Assembly (NCBI RefSeq): GCF_003590095.1
Contig: NC_039481.1
Location: forward strand, 4,278,001 to 4,342,000
Direction: 5' to 3'
DNA from: Trichoplusia ni
Taxonomy: Eukaryota > Arthropoda > Insecta > Lepidoptera > Noctuidae
Length of the DNA: 64,000 bases
The position numbers and the translations under genes are program-made. Below the pieces are notes generated by a model. It was given only the letters and a program-made list of their open reading frames with translations. It made no database searches and had not been told where the DNA came from. Below are positions 48,300-59,170 of the stretch, one piece after another (the first letter of the stretch is position 1; the number at the start of each line of letters is the position of its first letter).

Positions 48300-50434
48300 A
48301 TCAAAATATATTTACACTTACATTTTGATATCCAAATGCTAGTACAAAGTAAAAAATGAATGGAACTGATAGTCAACAGAACCTTTATATTGCGTCAGTT
48401 TCAAAAAAAAAGAAGAAAAACAAATTCTAATTTTAAATGCCAAACTTGCCGGCCAGTGTGTATTTAAGAAAAATAAATACGCATTTTAAAATGTTTCAAA
48501 TAAGCATCTAAATGGAAGGGCAGAATATAGAAGTCTATGTTTTATATTGTCTATGCGTGGGCGTTCACGAGGTGAGTGACAGGATAATGTCTCGCATACC
48601 TGCGATTCTTTAGATAAACAACTCGGGGACATAGTTGTATGCGTTAGATAGCTTTACAGATAGTTCTAGAAAGTTTGGCTTTAGTTTGTACCAGCTCAGA
48701 ACGAACTGATTCAATCGATATACTTACAGTATGTTCAATCAGAGATAATCTAGATACAAATTCATGTATCTTTAATGAAACGTCATAGATGGCAACATTA
48801 TTTTTTCTATCCTGAAATATATATTTTGAAGTATCATTATATGAATTATCTTACGGAGAACATGTATATACTTTCAAACATTTACTTCTTCAACCCTCAA
48901 CTCAAAGCTCCCCTTCGATTTGTCCCCTCCGTCCAGTATATTGCTCGTTCCGTCCATTTTTTGTAGTTTACATCTCGATCGTCGCACCATCTTATTCAGG
49001 TACGTCGTCTCTTTACGTTGAACGGAACCCAATGGTTATTACTTTGGCCGGCCCATTCCCATTTCAAACCAACGTCAGCGAATTTGAGATTTGGAGCGCA
49101 GTAAACTGTTCCGTATTTATGTCTGCCAGTTTAATTCCTAATATTCTGCGCTCCATGTCCCGCTAGCAATCTCCAAAGAGTAGTCTTCTGACGTTTCGTC
49201 AAAAACTGTTTTATTACGCACCACGTTAGAAAAAGAAGAATACGTACGTTCATGAATAATATAATATTTTGCATACAGTAAGTTCCTGTCGACATAAATA
49301 TAAGCAGTGTAAAATTTTCGCACGTCCCCGCAACCTTGCCGACCTTTTATCCTTTCCAACTTAAAGTAAAGGGTTTGGTATTCGATTGAATTTTACGAAG
49401 AATTTGTAGAAAGGTGTCCTGGACATTTCCATTAAAGTGATCCTTGAATACCAAGTAGGAGAATTAGAATTTTTAAACGCAATTCTGAATGATTGCTTTT
49501 TTTAGAAGAAAGTTTTGTTGATTTACGTTTTTATTCGAGGGTTTTAACAATACCTATCTTATAATAGTAGATATATACAAGTTGGCGTGTATTTGAGTTT
49601 GCCAATACTGCATCAATTTATATGTATATATATAAGTCATCGCTTTCCATTCAACGGGAAAACTTCATGGAAAAATACCCAGTCCTTCTTACAGGCGTAC
49701 ACGGGGACACAGGTCCAACATACGCAGGCATTGTTGAAAACTTTAATCTTAATTAAGATCCTATCCTATCCATCCTTGAAAGATAGAAGGCACACACAAC
49801 TTACACTAATGAGCTTAATAATAACGCGCTTATCTAATCAACAATATATGTGGCAAATAACATATTTCCTTTTTACAACCAGTAATTATTATTAACAATT
49901 TTAATGCCCAGACGTCCAAAAAGTCATTCCAAATTATTTAATAAACCACTACTTCTTCATAATAAGCGGCGAGCCAGAATAAATTACGAACATAAATAAA
50001 AATATCAAAACTATAAAAGGTTTACTTTCTGGTGACATTAAACATCCAACAGTTTAATCTTTTTCAAACCGAAGCTGTCGTGTACAAAAGCTCTTCATTT
50101 TTTAAATGTTATTCTAGTACGAAAATTTAATTAAAACACGGAATGGGTCGTTTAAATAAGGCGAGCGGCAACAACAGGCTGAAACCACTTTGGATTATAA
50201 TATCTTTATGCAAGTAGTGACACGTATTTTGTATTAAACTATTTATTTAGTCGGGAAGGGAATTTCATTGTGAATAAAGCAGGGATCTCACGAAACGTTG
50301 TGAGATGAAACATCTGCGAATTGCTGGGATGAATTACTGTTAAGCTTCTCTTCGTTTGATAAATGATTAATAGGATTAAGAAATGGGAAAATTTTGTTTT
50401 TCAATTAAGATCAGGAAATATGGTATACAGATTA
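48300..50434. other. Noncoding
   Basis: There are no supported genes. The 102-codon frame at 49587-49895 is low in charge balance and starts from a chance codon. The stretch 49010-49180 is of mixed composition and may be a noncoding conserved element. Confidence 0.5.
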
Positions 50435-50686
50435 TCTAATATATAAAATTCCCGTGTCACGATGTTAGTTACCGTACTCCTCCGAAACGGTTCGACGGAT
50501 TCTTATGAAATTTTGTATACATATTGGGTAGGTCTGAGAATAGAACAACATCTATTTTTCATACCCCTAAGAGTTAAGGGTTACTGACACTAAAAAAAAG
50601 ATTTAATTTCTTGGACGAAATTTTTTACAAACACATACAGCTAGAAATAATTTATTAGGCAAAACAACGTTTGCTGGGTCAGCTAG
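50435..50686 (+). mobile_element. Helitron-like non-autonomous element
   Basis: It starts with TC (TCTAATATATAAAATTCCCG) directly after an A and ends with CTAG directly before a T, the known Helitron rule (5' TC, 3' CTRR, inserted between A and T). A small stem TGCTG-ggt-CAGC(t)A lies just before the end. The interior blocks 'ctccgaaacggttcgacgga', 'gggtaggtctgag' and 'tttttcatacccctaag' are shared with 28675-28874. I know this as an abundant lepidopteran repeat. Confidence 0.65.
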
Positions 50687-51406
50687 TAATTTTATATTAT
50701 TTGTAATGGATGTTTAACAATTTTACTGCTGACATGCGAGGAAGTACAGAGTTTTTGGAGCCATACAGTTGAAATATAAATTGCTTTCTTTTATTTAACT
50801 TAAAAACTACCTTTTCAAGACATAATCAATTTATAGTAATCCAACTCACCGGTATCAACTCCAAAGACCTCAAACCTACTAATGAGGTACTTTTAAATTC
50901 GTTCCAAACGTTGTCCATTATTTGAAACGACATTACGCTACGGAAAATCACAGAATGGACAGTAACTAGGAAAACAGCATGGCTGTGTTCCGGGAATTTA
51001 TGAGCACGATGGCTAATTTGACCCTGAAACCACTGGTTGTAAATCGAAGCTGACCGGGGCATTAATCACGGGAGAGAATTTAAGCCCGGCTCTACGATTT
51101 AGCGTTGGTCATTGTGAATATCAATGCAGGAACTAGCGCTGCGTTTTATACGTATTAGCTGTGATTGACCGTTTCACTGCATTGCTTCAAATGTAGGTCA
51201 TGTTTTTATTAGTGGTATAAGTAGTGCAATATTGCATAGTGTAATAGATCGGTGAGGTTTGTTTGCTATGTTTGTTAATATTTATTTTTCTATAAATTAT
51301 AATAATATTCATTTATCTGCTGAATGCTGCCTTGAGTTTTTGAAATAAAAGTCGAGTATTTGAAAATAATTTGACAGCTTTGACGACTTCACAGACATAT
51401 ATTTGT

Positions 51407-51632
51407 ACTAGCTTTTCGCCCGCGGCTTCGCCCGCGTCGAGGTCGGTTATATCGCGTTTCCAAGAGAACTCTTCAAAAGTCCGGGATAAAAACTATCCTA
51501 TGTTCTTTCTTAAGCTCAACTCTATCTCTGTAGCAAATTTCATTAAAATTAGTTCAGTGGTTTAGACGTGAATGCGTAACAGACAGACAGACATTTACTT
51601 TCGCATTTATAATAATATTAATATAGTAGGGA
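51407..51632 (+). mobile_element. Repeat tail with 'cgcccgcggcttcgcccgcg', related subfamily
   Basis: It begins 'actagcttttcgcccgcggc' and contains 'gggataaaaactatcctatg', 'agttcagtggtttagacgtg' and 'gacagacagacatttacttt', ending 'ttaatatagtaggga'. It lies about 340 bp downstream of the end of the Kazal-like gene and appears well preserved. Confidence 0.7.
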
Positions 51633-51931
51633 TGGGTCCGTACCCAAAGGTCTTTTCGTCTGTCTATAACCATTAATTTTCCATAAACCCTGCATTATGT
51701 ACATTCCTGTTGGCACTATAAGAATAAACACAAAAATGGGGTTAAGCGTTGCTTATGATCATAAATAAATGGATGGTTCACTATTTTTTTTTTCAAATAA
51801 CGTTTTCTATAGCCTATTTGTAGTGTGTTGTGTTGCGAGTTCATTTTATTATATATATTTTCATAATTTTTTTTTTGTTACTTACCAATGTCAATTATAA
51901 TGATAGCCAAGTATTATTTATATTAGAATTA

Positions 51932-51937
51932 TTTATT
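51932..51937 (-). terminator. Poly(A) signal AATAAA of the Kazal-like gene
   Basis: A canonical AATAAA (tttatt on the plus strand) lies about 36 nt downstream of the TGA stop. The distance fits a short 3' untranslated region. No GT-rich downstream element was examined in detail. Confidence 0.6.
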
Positions 51938-51972
51938 TTAAACAAAGTAACATGTTCATATGTACTTAATCT

Positions 51973-52190
51973 TCAGGGATTGCGATATTTATCGAAGAGT
52001 CTTCTAACGACTTCTAACAACTGTTCTTTTAGAGCTTCGTCATCCAGTTGTGATGATCGTCGTGTATGAGGCGCGGGGCCGAAAGGGTCCTCATCCAACA
52101 AATGCAGAGACTTGAACTGTGCCAGTTGCAGCATGAACACCAGAGCCATTCCCGTCTTATAGCATTTGTTTAGCGGCTGAATAGTTACGT
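51973..52190 (-). CDS. Kazal-like gene, coding exon 3 (last cysteine and C-terminal tail)
   Basis: The acceptor is TTGTTCCACAG| preceded by a T-rich run. Of the three frames only the one that matches the phase 1 donor of exon 2 stays open, and it runs to a TGA at 51973-51975. It supplies Cys164, the Lys-Thr-Gly stretch, the Arg-Arg pair and the amphipathic C-terminus ending in KYRNP. The exon is too broken up in single-frame scans to be noticed alone. Confidence 0.82.
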
Positions 52191-53531
52191 CTGTGGAACA
52201 AAGATGTACAAATATGATCTTAATTATCCCGGGTATTAGTACCCTATCACAAGCTCTATCAAGAATAGAATAGAATAGAGTATTGAATGGAATTTGCGGA
52301 TTTTATAGCGATTTAATTCCTGACGTTTCGACACCTTTGCAGGTATCATGGTCACGGATAGTGTGAGATGGCGTTCTACTTGACAGAAGATGTTGCTCGC
52401 CCTTGAAATTAGTAAGAATCTTTTTGAAAATTGCCTCTCGTGGTAGTATGATATCGCACGACACGTGTCTAGCTTGCACCATTGTAATGTATTATGGGAT
52501 GGTGTTAGGCTCCCAGTAAATATTGTAAGGTAAAATGGTGACGCAACCAGCATACAAAGTAATATTTAAAGGGAGGTTTAAAAACTTTTTTGTACGTTAA
52601 CCATGCGAAAATATAAAAAAACTTACTCAATCCAGTAGTACATGAGAACAAATCAATGTGACAATGGTTTATCATCATTCGATGCGAGGAGTCTGATTTA
52701 GATTGCCGATCCCAGATTTCAGCACAAGCAGGTTCATATGCGTCTGTGCAGAACGTGGGGCAGACGTGGTTGCAGGCTTGTATAGCACCCACGGTGCTGT
52801 GGTCGACTGCACGGCGGCCATTATACGACTCTAGTGCATCTTCTTTAACTTCTTCCAAACCGCAATAGTCATCCGATACTTGACTTATTTCTGTAAAGTA
52901 ATGAGAGTAACAAGTAACGAAAAGAAAAGTGGCATAGCCGTGTGTAGCCGGTCACCACGACGCGCGACGCCTACTGTGCGTGACATGTCGCGGCTTCGAT
53001 CTTCGCGCAAGACATGTATCTGTGAGATCCGTGAGTGCTTATTCTAAGTCTGGGTGTGCTTGTGGATATGAATAGATTTTTTGAAATGTATGAATATTTC
53101 GCGATGCAAGAATTAAATTCCTTCGGGGGTCGACTATTAAACAACGTATTTTTTTACTTTCCAGCTGAAGTCAAAAGCCAGCTTAAGGTTACTTTGAAAT
53201 TACATATATTCAAACTAATCTGTGTACAATTGCCTTGCTGATTCTTACCTTTAAAACGAATTCTTATAGGAAGAACATGGAATAATTTAGTACTACAGAC
53301 ATTTAGCATTAGAAGTAATTAAAACAACAAACCGATTATGTATTTCTCTTCACACTCCTTCTTCCTCATATGACAGGTGTTATGAAACCTCATTGTAATC
53401 TTAACATTGAATACTGTAGTCGCCATTCCACAGACGCGGTCGAAAATATTCGAACATTTTATATGGTCACAGTTGTTTTTTTCTCCTAATGCGGAGTATA
53501 ACCATAGCACTGAAATCAAGGAGAAAATCAT
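51973..53531 (-). CDS. Secreted protein with two Kazal-like domains, three coding exons
   Basis: The coding sequence joins 53531-53333, 52890-52627 and 52190-51973 on the minus strand (199+264+218 nt), giving 226 residues and a TGA stop. Residues 1-16 (MIFSLISVLWLYSALG) form a signal peptide, so the product should be secreted. Kazal-like module 1 has cysteines 21, 26, 34, 53, 60 and 76, with the usual seven residues between the second and third (26 to 34), the VCG motif and an F-x-N-x-C-(x6)-C block. Module 2 has cysteines 106, 110, 114, 122, 143, 150 and 164, with the same seven and six residue spacings. The C-terminal tail (165-226) carries an Arg-Arg pair at 198-199 and a helix-like end (LKEQLLEVVRRLFDKY). 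N155-V-T is a possible N-glycosylation site. Both introns are phase 1 with GT..AG ends, and the sixth cysteine of each module is only reached after splicing, which supports the model. Kazal modules are often serine protease inhibitors; here the 18 and 20 residue gaps between third and fourth core cysteines are longer than the classical ten, and the predicted P1 residues are Asn28 and Asp116. Inhibition of trypsin-like enzymes is therefore doubtful. I do not recognise an orthologue name. Confidence 0.85.
52305..52378. mobile_element. Retroelement fragment in intron 2 of the Kazal-like gene
   Basis: The segment 'cctgacgtttcgacacctttg' followed by 'caggtatcatggtcacgg' resembles an arthropod repeat that I associate with Penelope-like retroelements; the class assignment is from memory and tentative. 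It lies inside the 436-bp intron 52191-52626 and makes the short open frame seen there meaningless as a gene. Confidence 0.35.
52627..52890 (-). CDS. Kazal-like gene, coding exon 2 (end of module 1, linker, most of module 2)
   Basis: The acceptor reads TACTTTACAG| and the donor is TTGA|GTAAGT, a near-consensus site. The exon is 264 nt, exactly 88 codons, with phase 1 at both ends, so it is a symmetrical exon that could be skipped or duplicated without changing the frame. It supplies Cys76 of module 1, an acidic linker (about residues 77-105) and cysteines 106-150 of module 2. Confidence 0.87.
52941..53085 (+). mobile_element. tRNA-derived SINE copy inside intron 1 of the Kazal-like gene
   Basis: The stretch has 'tgtagccggtcaccacgacg' near its start and 'gtctgggtgtgcttgtgg' at its end. 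Four other copies of the same family are in the window (29256, 37185, 46101 and 61596), sharing the 'tagccg...ggt.a.gtcaccacgc' head (box A-like) and the 'tctgggtgt' segment. It lies antisense to the gene, within the 442-bp intron 52891-53332. Confidence 0.6.
53333..53531 (-). CDS. Kazal-like gene, coding exon 1 (signal peptide and most of Kazal module 1)
   Basis: The exon starts at the ATG whose complement is at 53529-53531 and encodes the signal peptide plus the first five cysteines of module 1. It ends after one base of codon 67. The donor reads ATCG|GTTTGT: it is a GT donor but weak at positions +3 and +4. If unspliced, the frame would stop four codons later. The start is preferred because the hydrophobic segment begins directly at this Met and no in-frame Met lies just upstream. 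Confidence 0.85.
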
Positions 53532-53566
53532 TTCTACATCTACATTTTGTACTATAATCTGTGAGG

Positions 53567-53572
53567 TATATA
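53567..53572 (-). promoter_or_regulatory. Possible TATA box upstream of the Kazal-like gene
   Basis: TATATA occurs 36 to 41 nt upstream of the start codon on the minus strand. If used, the 5' untranslated region would be only a few bases long. The alternative is that the neighbouring CTATTCCGACAG (ending at 53575) is a 3' splice site and an untranslated first exon lies further upstream. Sequence alone does not decide between them. Confidence 0.25.
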
Positions 53573-54039
53573 GTCTGTCGGAATAGATATTAAGGAACAG
53601 AACATGCGCAAATAGGAATTTAATTTAGTCTAAGAGTTTGTTGCACTGAAAAGCCTGGTTCGTTTAAATGTTAGATTATATTTTTCATTAAATTTTACGC
53701 GTTTTTAATGCAAACCGTTTGTAGAGGATTTTCTGCATACTCAAGTTTTGTACAAAAAAAGAAATCTTGCTTTGCTCCTGGTTTCGTTAATCAACGGTAA
53801 ATTACTAGTACTACAAACAAAGAATGGCTAAAGATTATGAATAAGTAAGCAGATATATCTTACCGTTCATACATGTTTAAGAAATAAGTAAAAGCACTTA
53901 CTTGATAAGAAATATAAAAAAAACATGTTTTATTTCATTTATATTTGATCATTTTGAACATAAGCTATTTAAATACCTTTACGGTAATATGAACGTGGCT
54001 TAGAGTTACCGTTTTATTGAAATTACTTTTTTATGTGGG

Positions 54040-54360
54040 CACGAGAGATTTGCGTCAAAATTTAATTAAAATAGCAATTCGTCTGCGTGAACGCCATGAT
54101 AACACATTTATTTGGCAATGAGAGATTTGGGGGACACGATTTTGTGTCGTTAGTGCGTCCGTATATATTTTGCGAGAGTTGGAAATTATTCGGTGATTCC
54201 GTCGTGTGGAGGCTCGCGATGGCCAAGGACGCGCTGATTTATGGCTGGACGTTAACTCCGAGGCCGGGACATTAGCGGGGAGTGATTGCCGTTCGCGTGT
54301 CGCCAGTGGCCGCTGCGCTGCCGACATGCCCGAACTCGAGCTTGCTAATTTCTGATACGT
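54040..54360. promoter_or_regulatory. Enhancer-like or exon-like GC-richer stretch upstream of the Kazal-like gene
   Basis: This 320-bp stretch has few homopolymer runs and a GC content clearly above its flanks. It contains TTTATGGC (54238-54245), a word known for Abd-B-type Hox binding, and several ATTAAA/TTTATT words. Both strands have chance open frames (62 and 103 codons) without recognisable domains. Its position about 0.5 to 0.8 kb upstream of the Kazal-like gene would suit a regulatory element. This is an inference. Confidence 0.25.
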
Positions 54361-54867
54361 ATTCATGTAATAGGTGGATTTTAAAATCTATTTAAAACTG
54401 ATAGATAGTTTAGAAGTACAAAATCAAAGCTACCGTTTTGAAATGAGAACTTTTTGCGTGACGAGTAGTTTTTTTTTTAATTTAATGAAATATTTCATTT
54501 GATCTGTTGCTGAAGGTCGTTACAAAGATATTTAATTTCTACAGTTTTCCAAATTCAAAATGTGTATCATATAATAAATAACATGACATACATCCAAACG
54601 TCTTTATACCGAACAGTTTTTTAAGGCAAACATAAAACTGAATTACATGCAGACATTGCAATGGCTTGCTGCTCAAGTGGTGTCGCTAGGATGTATAACA
54701 GCCATTGTGTGGCCAACAAAAGTCTCTTCAACATTTTGTACTCTATAAACAATGTTACTAGAGTATAATTTTAACCAAACAAAAAGTCATATAAGAACAA
54801 CATCAGTCGCTTTTAATACATGTATGTCATTATAACCCAGAGCTCGTTAAATTAGGGTACAAGATGA

Positions 54868-54994
54868 ATACCACAAAATCTTAAAGTAACAATTTTCCAT
54901 TTGCTAAAGAGAGACGCCGCTATACTCTCTAGTGCTCCATCTCGCTCCACATTATCAACAGTCTTACCTTAAAGACGTCGTCGTACAACCCTAG
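54868..54994. mobile_element. Small MITE, copy 2
   Basis: The core 'agagagacgccgctatactc' to 'ccatctcgctccacattatc' and the right flank 'accttaaagacgtcgtcgta' match the 62777-62890 copy. The left end ('cacaaaatcttaaagtaaca') is a decayed version of the inverted end. Confidence 0.45.
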
Positions 54995-55867
54995 ATTGTT
55001 TCAGTAATAGCGCTCATTTGCTCACAATTATTTACTTCACACCACAGCGGTCCATTCATAAACAGTACGAGATGAAAGTGTCAAGAAACTGTGTTCCGTC
55101 TACAAATAGAGTAGGTACATACGAGCACGTAAGTCATTAAGTTAATAAGCAAATAAGGCCACTTGGAGAATTAACTCGGAATGTTACCTTTGGAGCACTA
55201 AGAGCAATGTGCGCCAACACAGCGCGTTGCTTTTATGCCGACCGCTTTGAAACCTAACTGCTTCACCTAAGCTCTGGGAAATACGATGCAAAAATACTCT
55301 TAACACTGAGACTACGAATGCAAGTGGTCAGAAGTTTTTTTTTTTCAAGAAACTAAAGAGTTTCGTAATGTTCTTGAGGTTTGTAGGTATGAGAGGAAAA
55401 TGTGTGTTATATTTATCTAACTGGAAAATATAATGTTACTCTCCACTTACTATATTTATCGGTAATAGTAAGTAATAAATAAATTGTGAATATCAAAAAT
55501 GCCAGACTATATTTCTTAGAAAGCGTTCCCAATATTAATATTGTATAAAGTATTTTTACTCTGCGATATAGAGATTACTGTAAGATTCCATATTTTATTA
55601 CAGATACTAGAGTGGACCCTTCAATATCATGTTATTGCTACCAAAATAATAGTTTGGAAACGTTCTCAATGGAAACTGATAGGCGTAGGTGGGTTCTCTG
55701 GCTGTCTGAAAATGACATTGACATTGACACTTCAATGGCAAGTCTGATGGGAAAAGTGCTGAGTGAGAGAACGTATTTATTTATAAAAGGACCGATAGTG
55801 ATATTGATGTTTCGGTTTTGTTTTGACAGCTTTTCGTATATACATGTGTCTAGTATATTATACTGGT

Positions 55868-56226
55868 ATCATCATCGGCCTAGCCTTATCCCACCTATGT
55901 TGGGGTCGGCTTCCAGTCTAACCGGTTTCAGCTGAGTAACAGTGTTTTACAACGGAGCGACTGCCTATCTGACCTCCTCAACCCAGTTACCTGGGCAACA
56001 CTATGTCCCTCGGTTAGACTGGTTGTCAGACTTTTCCAAGCTTCTGACTACCTGTAACGACTGTTAAAGATGTAGGAGTAACAGCCGGGACCCACAATTT
56101 AACGTGCCTTCCGAAACACGTAGGAACTCGTTATGACAAAGATGGTCACCCATCTACGGACCAACCGCGTCAAGCATAGCTTAACCTGTGATCGATTCAC
56201 TTATAGCTTGGCCACGAGCTCCTCTG
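55868..56226 (-). mobile_element. Lepidopteran interspersed repeat, second full copy
   Basis: This is the reverse-complement partner of 13566-13928. It reads 'catcatcggcctagccttat', then 'ttggggtcggcttccagtct' on the plus strand. The end of a 107-residue open frame from 55612 runs into it and is not a gene. Confidence 0.8.
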
Positions 56227-56775
56227 GTATATAGTACTAAAATGCGATTTTGCTCTTCAGAAATAAAGACCAACAAATGGCAATGGTTCTATAAGAAAAT
56301 CTTTTGAGCACTTTAATATTGACGATGAAAATCTATTTTTTAATGTCTGCCATTCAATGAATAAAAATCTTTACTTTTTTGTCATCTATGTTAAACTATG
56401 GTACGAAGAAGAATCAGCGTCCGCGAAAAAAAAAATACAAACATTTTCTTCGTCCAAAAGTTCTTGAAATACCGGCGTCATTATCCCCAGATGTTATTTT
56501 AATTCTGAACATTAACGCTGGGATGCCTCCAGCCTACTCATTAAGACATTAATAGAAATCTTAAATACCCAGTGGGAGTAATTAATTTTGATTCAGCAAC
56601 CTTAAAGTATATTGGAAATGTAGCTTAACAATACATGAGTAGATTATAATAGGCATATATACTGCCATATCCCCAAGATATTAACGGCAAAACAAGGAAA
56701 AATATATAATAATTGGACCTTATTTCATGGACGTCCTACAGAAGTTGTAATTTTCCATGAGTGGAAGATTTAATG

Positions 56776-57022
56776 ATCTCACTAGCAAAACGAATATCCC
56801 GTTGCCGCATTAGCTCATGATTATAGACTCCAGTCGGGTCCGAAGCTAGTCGGACAACTCAGTCAGTAAATCGTTACATCATTTAAATAAGATTTTATTA
56901 CAATTACAGTTATTAAATTATGTAACGGTTTACTTACGCGTATTTATCGAGGGTGCCCGACTAGTTGCGGACCCAGCCGGAGTCCTTAATCATGAGCTAA
57001 TGCGGCAACGGGTTCGTGAGAT
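56776..57022. mobile_element. Foldback MITE with ~105-bp inverted arms
   Basis: The left arm (to about 56879) and the reverse of the right arm (from about 56923) share CCCGTTGCCGCATTAGCTCA and 'tgattan.gactcc.g.cggg', and the arms end on the same 'cgttacat' block. The arms cover most of the 247 bp, with a short AT-rich spacer, so the transcript would fold into one long hairpin. Confidence 0.75.
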
Positions 57023-59170
57023 TTTTTTTTTGTCGTGAGTCAAACAATTACAGTTTCATAAAAATATTTTAGGCATCTTTAATTTCCTATACATCTAAGT
57101 AACTAGCAGCGAGTTCTTACAAATAGATTCGGGAAAATATAGACACAAATGTTATAGCACGTGTAAACATTCAAGGTTGTTGTTCAGAATTCCTGCCTCA
57201 GAGTGAACACAGAGGTTACCTCAACAAGTACATAGCTCTACACACTTCACGCCTTCGATTTATCCGTGCTATCTAAAAGCCACACCTCTCCTACTAGTTG
57301 ATAAATAAACTTACATCACTGTTGCAAGCGCTTTTCATTTTATACAAATCCTGAAAATTATATAGAATGTTGACCTTTTGTGTAAAGACGTCTTTTTATT
57401 GTACTTAATTACTCTTTTTTTTCTTCTTATTTATTAAATTGGTTGACAGCTGTTAATCAAAATCCAGAAGCGAAAGTTACAAAAAACAGTAGGTTATATT
57501 ATATTTATATTGACACATCGTTATTAGGAGATGCTTATTAGCAAGGAATATATATTAATTAAAAAATACAATGAATTTCTAACTTTTTCTAATATAATAA
57601 CATTAAACAGAACTTGTAAAATAGTCTGGAAAGAAATAGATTATTTGCAAAAAGTTAAATCTCCTTTTATTAATTACCATTTAAATTTGGAACACATTTC
57701 GAGTGCCTGTGCCCCTCCAGTCTTCGGTGTAAATCTCAGTTAAAACGATGATACAAATATCCGTTACCACCAGCAAAAAACAGATAAAAAAAACCAGAAA
57801 GGACATTCTATCAAAACCGTTAACAAATACGGTTTGTTGGACAGGCTGACTTTGTAAACTTCGACGTTTGCTAGTAAATACTCCGCTGTGAGTGCGTTTA
57901 CAGACATGCATTCTCACATGCACGAGCGTTCTGACTCGGAACAAATATTTTAAGGAGGCGAACACGCAGCTTTCAACTTCGCAAAAGCCGGCAGCAAACG
58001 TGGAATACTCAGTTCTGAAGTCGAAATAACATTCTAAAAGAAGGATTTGATTTTTGTGCTGATATTTTAAAAGGTTTTATTGTGACTGAGAATAAAAAGG
58101 ACTTTGATTTGTAATTAATATATCAATATCAATCATATCTCATATAGTTGGTCTGCTGGTAGAGATTTCTTATGTAAAAAGCACCCTTGCACATCTTTTC
58201 TTTTATGTTGATGTTTTTTTTTCATTGTTCTTGTGTACATCAAATATTAATAAAAAAAGAAAGTCAAGTTTGAATTATATTAAAATTATTGTTCGATTTT
58301 ATTTCAGAGTAGGCAAGTGAGTACTATAACAACAAATATTTAAAGCCTTAATTTTTCATACTTCAGTCGGAACTGCCAATCAAATTAAGAGGGGCAATTC
58401 CATCTTCAGGAGGCACGAGGCTTTAAACAAATAAATTCCATTCAGAGATCTTACGAACCTTTTTAGATCTACAAATTTAAAAAAACTCGTGGAAACATTA
58501 ACACTGGCCGTAAAAGAAAAGAACAAGAAAACTTAAAAATATTACGGAGTCCGTTTGAAAGACGTATACTATAAATCGAAAGTAGGTCGACTTAAACCAA
58601 AGTGGAATTCCGTTCTTACTCGACGCTTGACGTTTGAAACATTCCTATTTTACGACGGTCATCTCCCATTAGCACTTAAAATATTACTTACTCATTCCCT
58701 CTGACTTTGTGAATTTGACTTGTTTGTTTCAATGTGCAATTCAAATGAGACAATTTAAAGGTTTTGATTTAAATCCACACTGGATGGCGGCTGTCACCAC
58801 ATCTTAACAAAGTACTGATGACAATGTACAAGCGAGACAACGCACTACTTTATGGTGTAGTGTTGTCTTTTTCAACAACTGCAATAAGATTAATCTGAGA
58901 TGCGATGGTAGAGCTTCAGAATACACAAAGCTTTTAAGATACGTTATTATAATGAGAATTTATTGCTTAATGAACTGTTGATGATGAAAGAGACTTTACA
59001 TATTCAGATTCATGTTTTAACAATGAATGCAATCAAGTAAATGTATTTGTTGACTGAGGATTTATGGTCTCTTATGCTCAGTAAATGTATAATCGTATTT
59101 TTCTAATAAACTGTATCTACTAACACTTTGTTTAACTAAATGTAATATATTTGTTTTGCTTATTATTGCT
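57023..59170. other. Noncoding apart from the 58145 repeat and a small hydrophobic frame
   Basis: The minus strand at 57806-57681 has a 41-codon frame starting MSFLVFFICFLLVVTDIC that looks like a signal or membrane segment; see findings. Nothing else can be supported. Confidence 0.45.
58145..58262 (+). mobile_element. Possible LINE 3' end
   Basis: 'agttggtctgctggtagaga', then 'aaaaagcaccctt', and an end 'gtgtacatcaaatattaata' followed by an A run look like the 3' tail of a non-LTR retrotransposon known from moths. No coding part is attached. Confidence 0.4.

Noticed and set aside
52236..52553. 105-codon minus-strand frame inside the Kazal-like gene
   Set aside because: It lies in intron 2, overlaps a retroelement fragment and is in conflict with the well-supported splice model.
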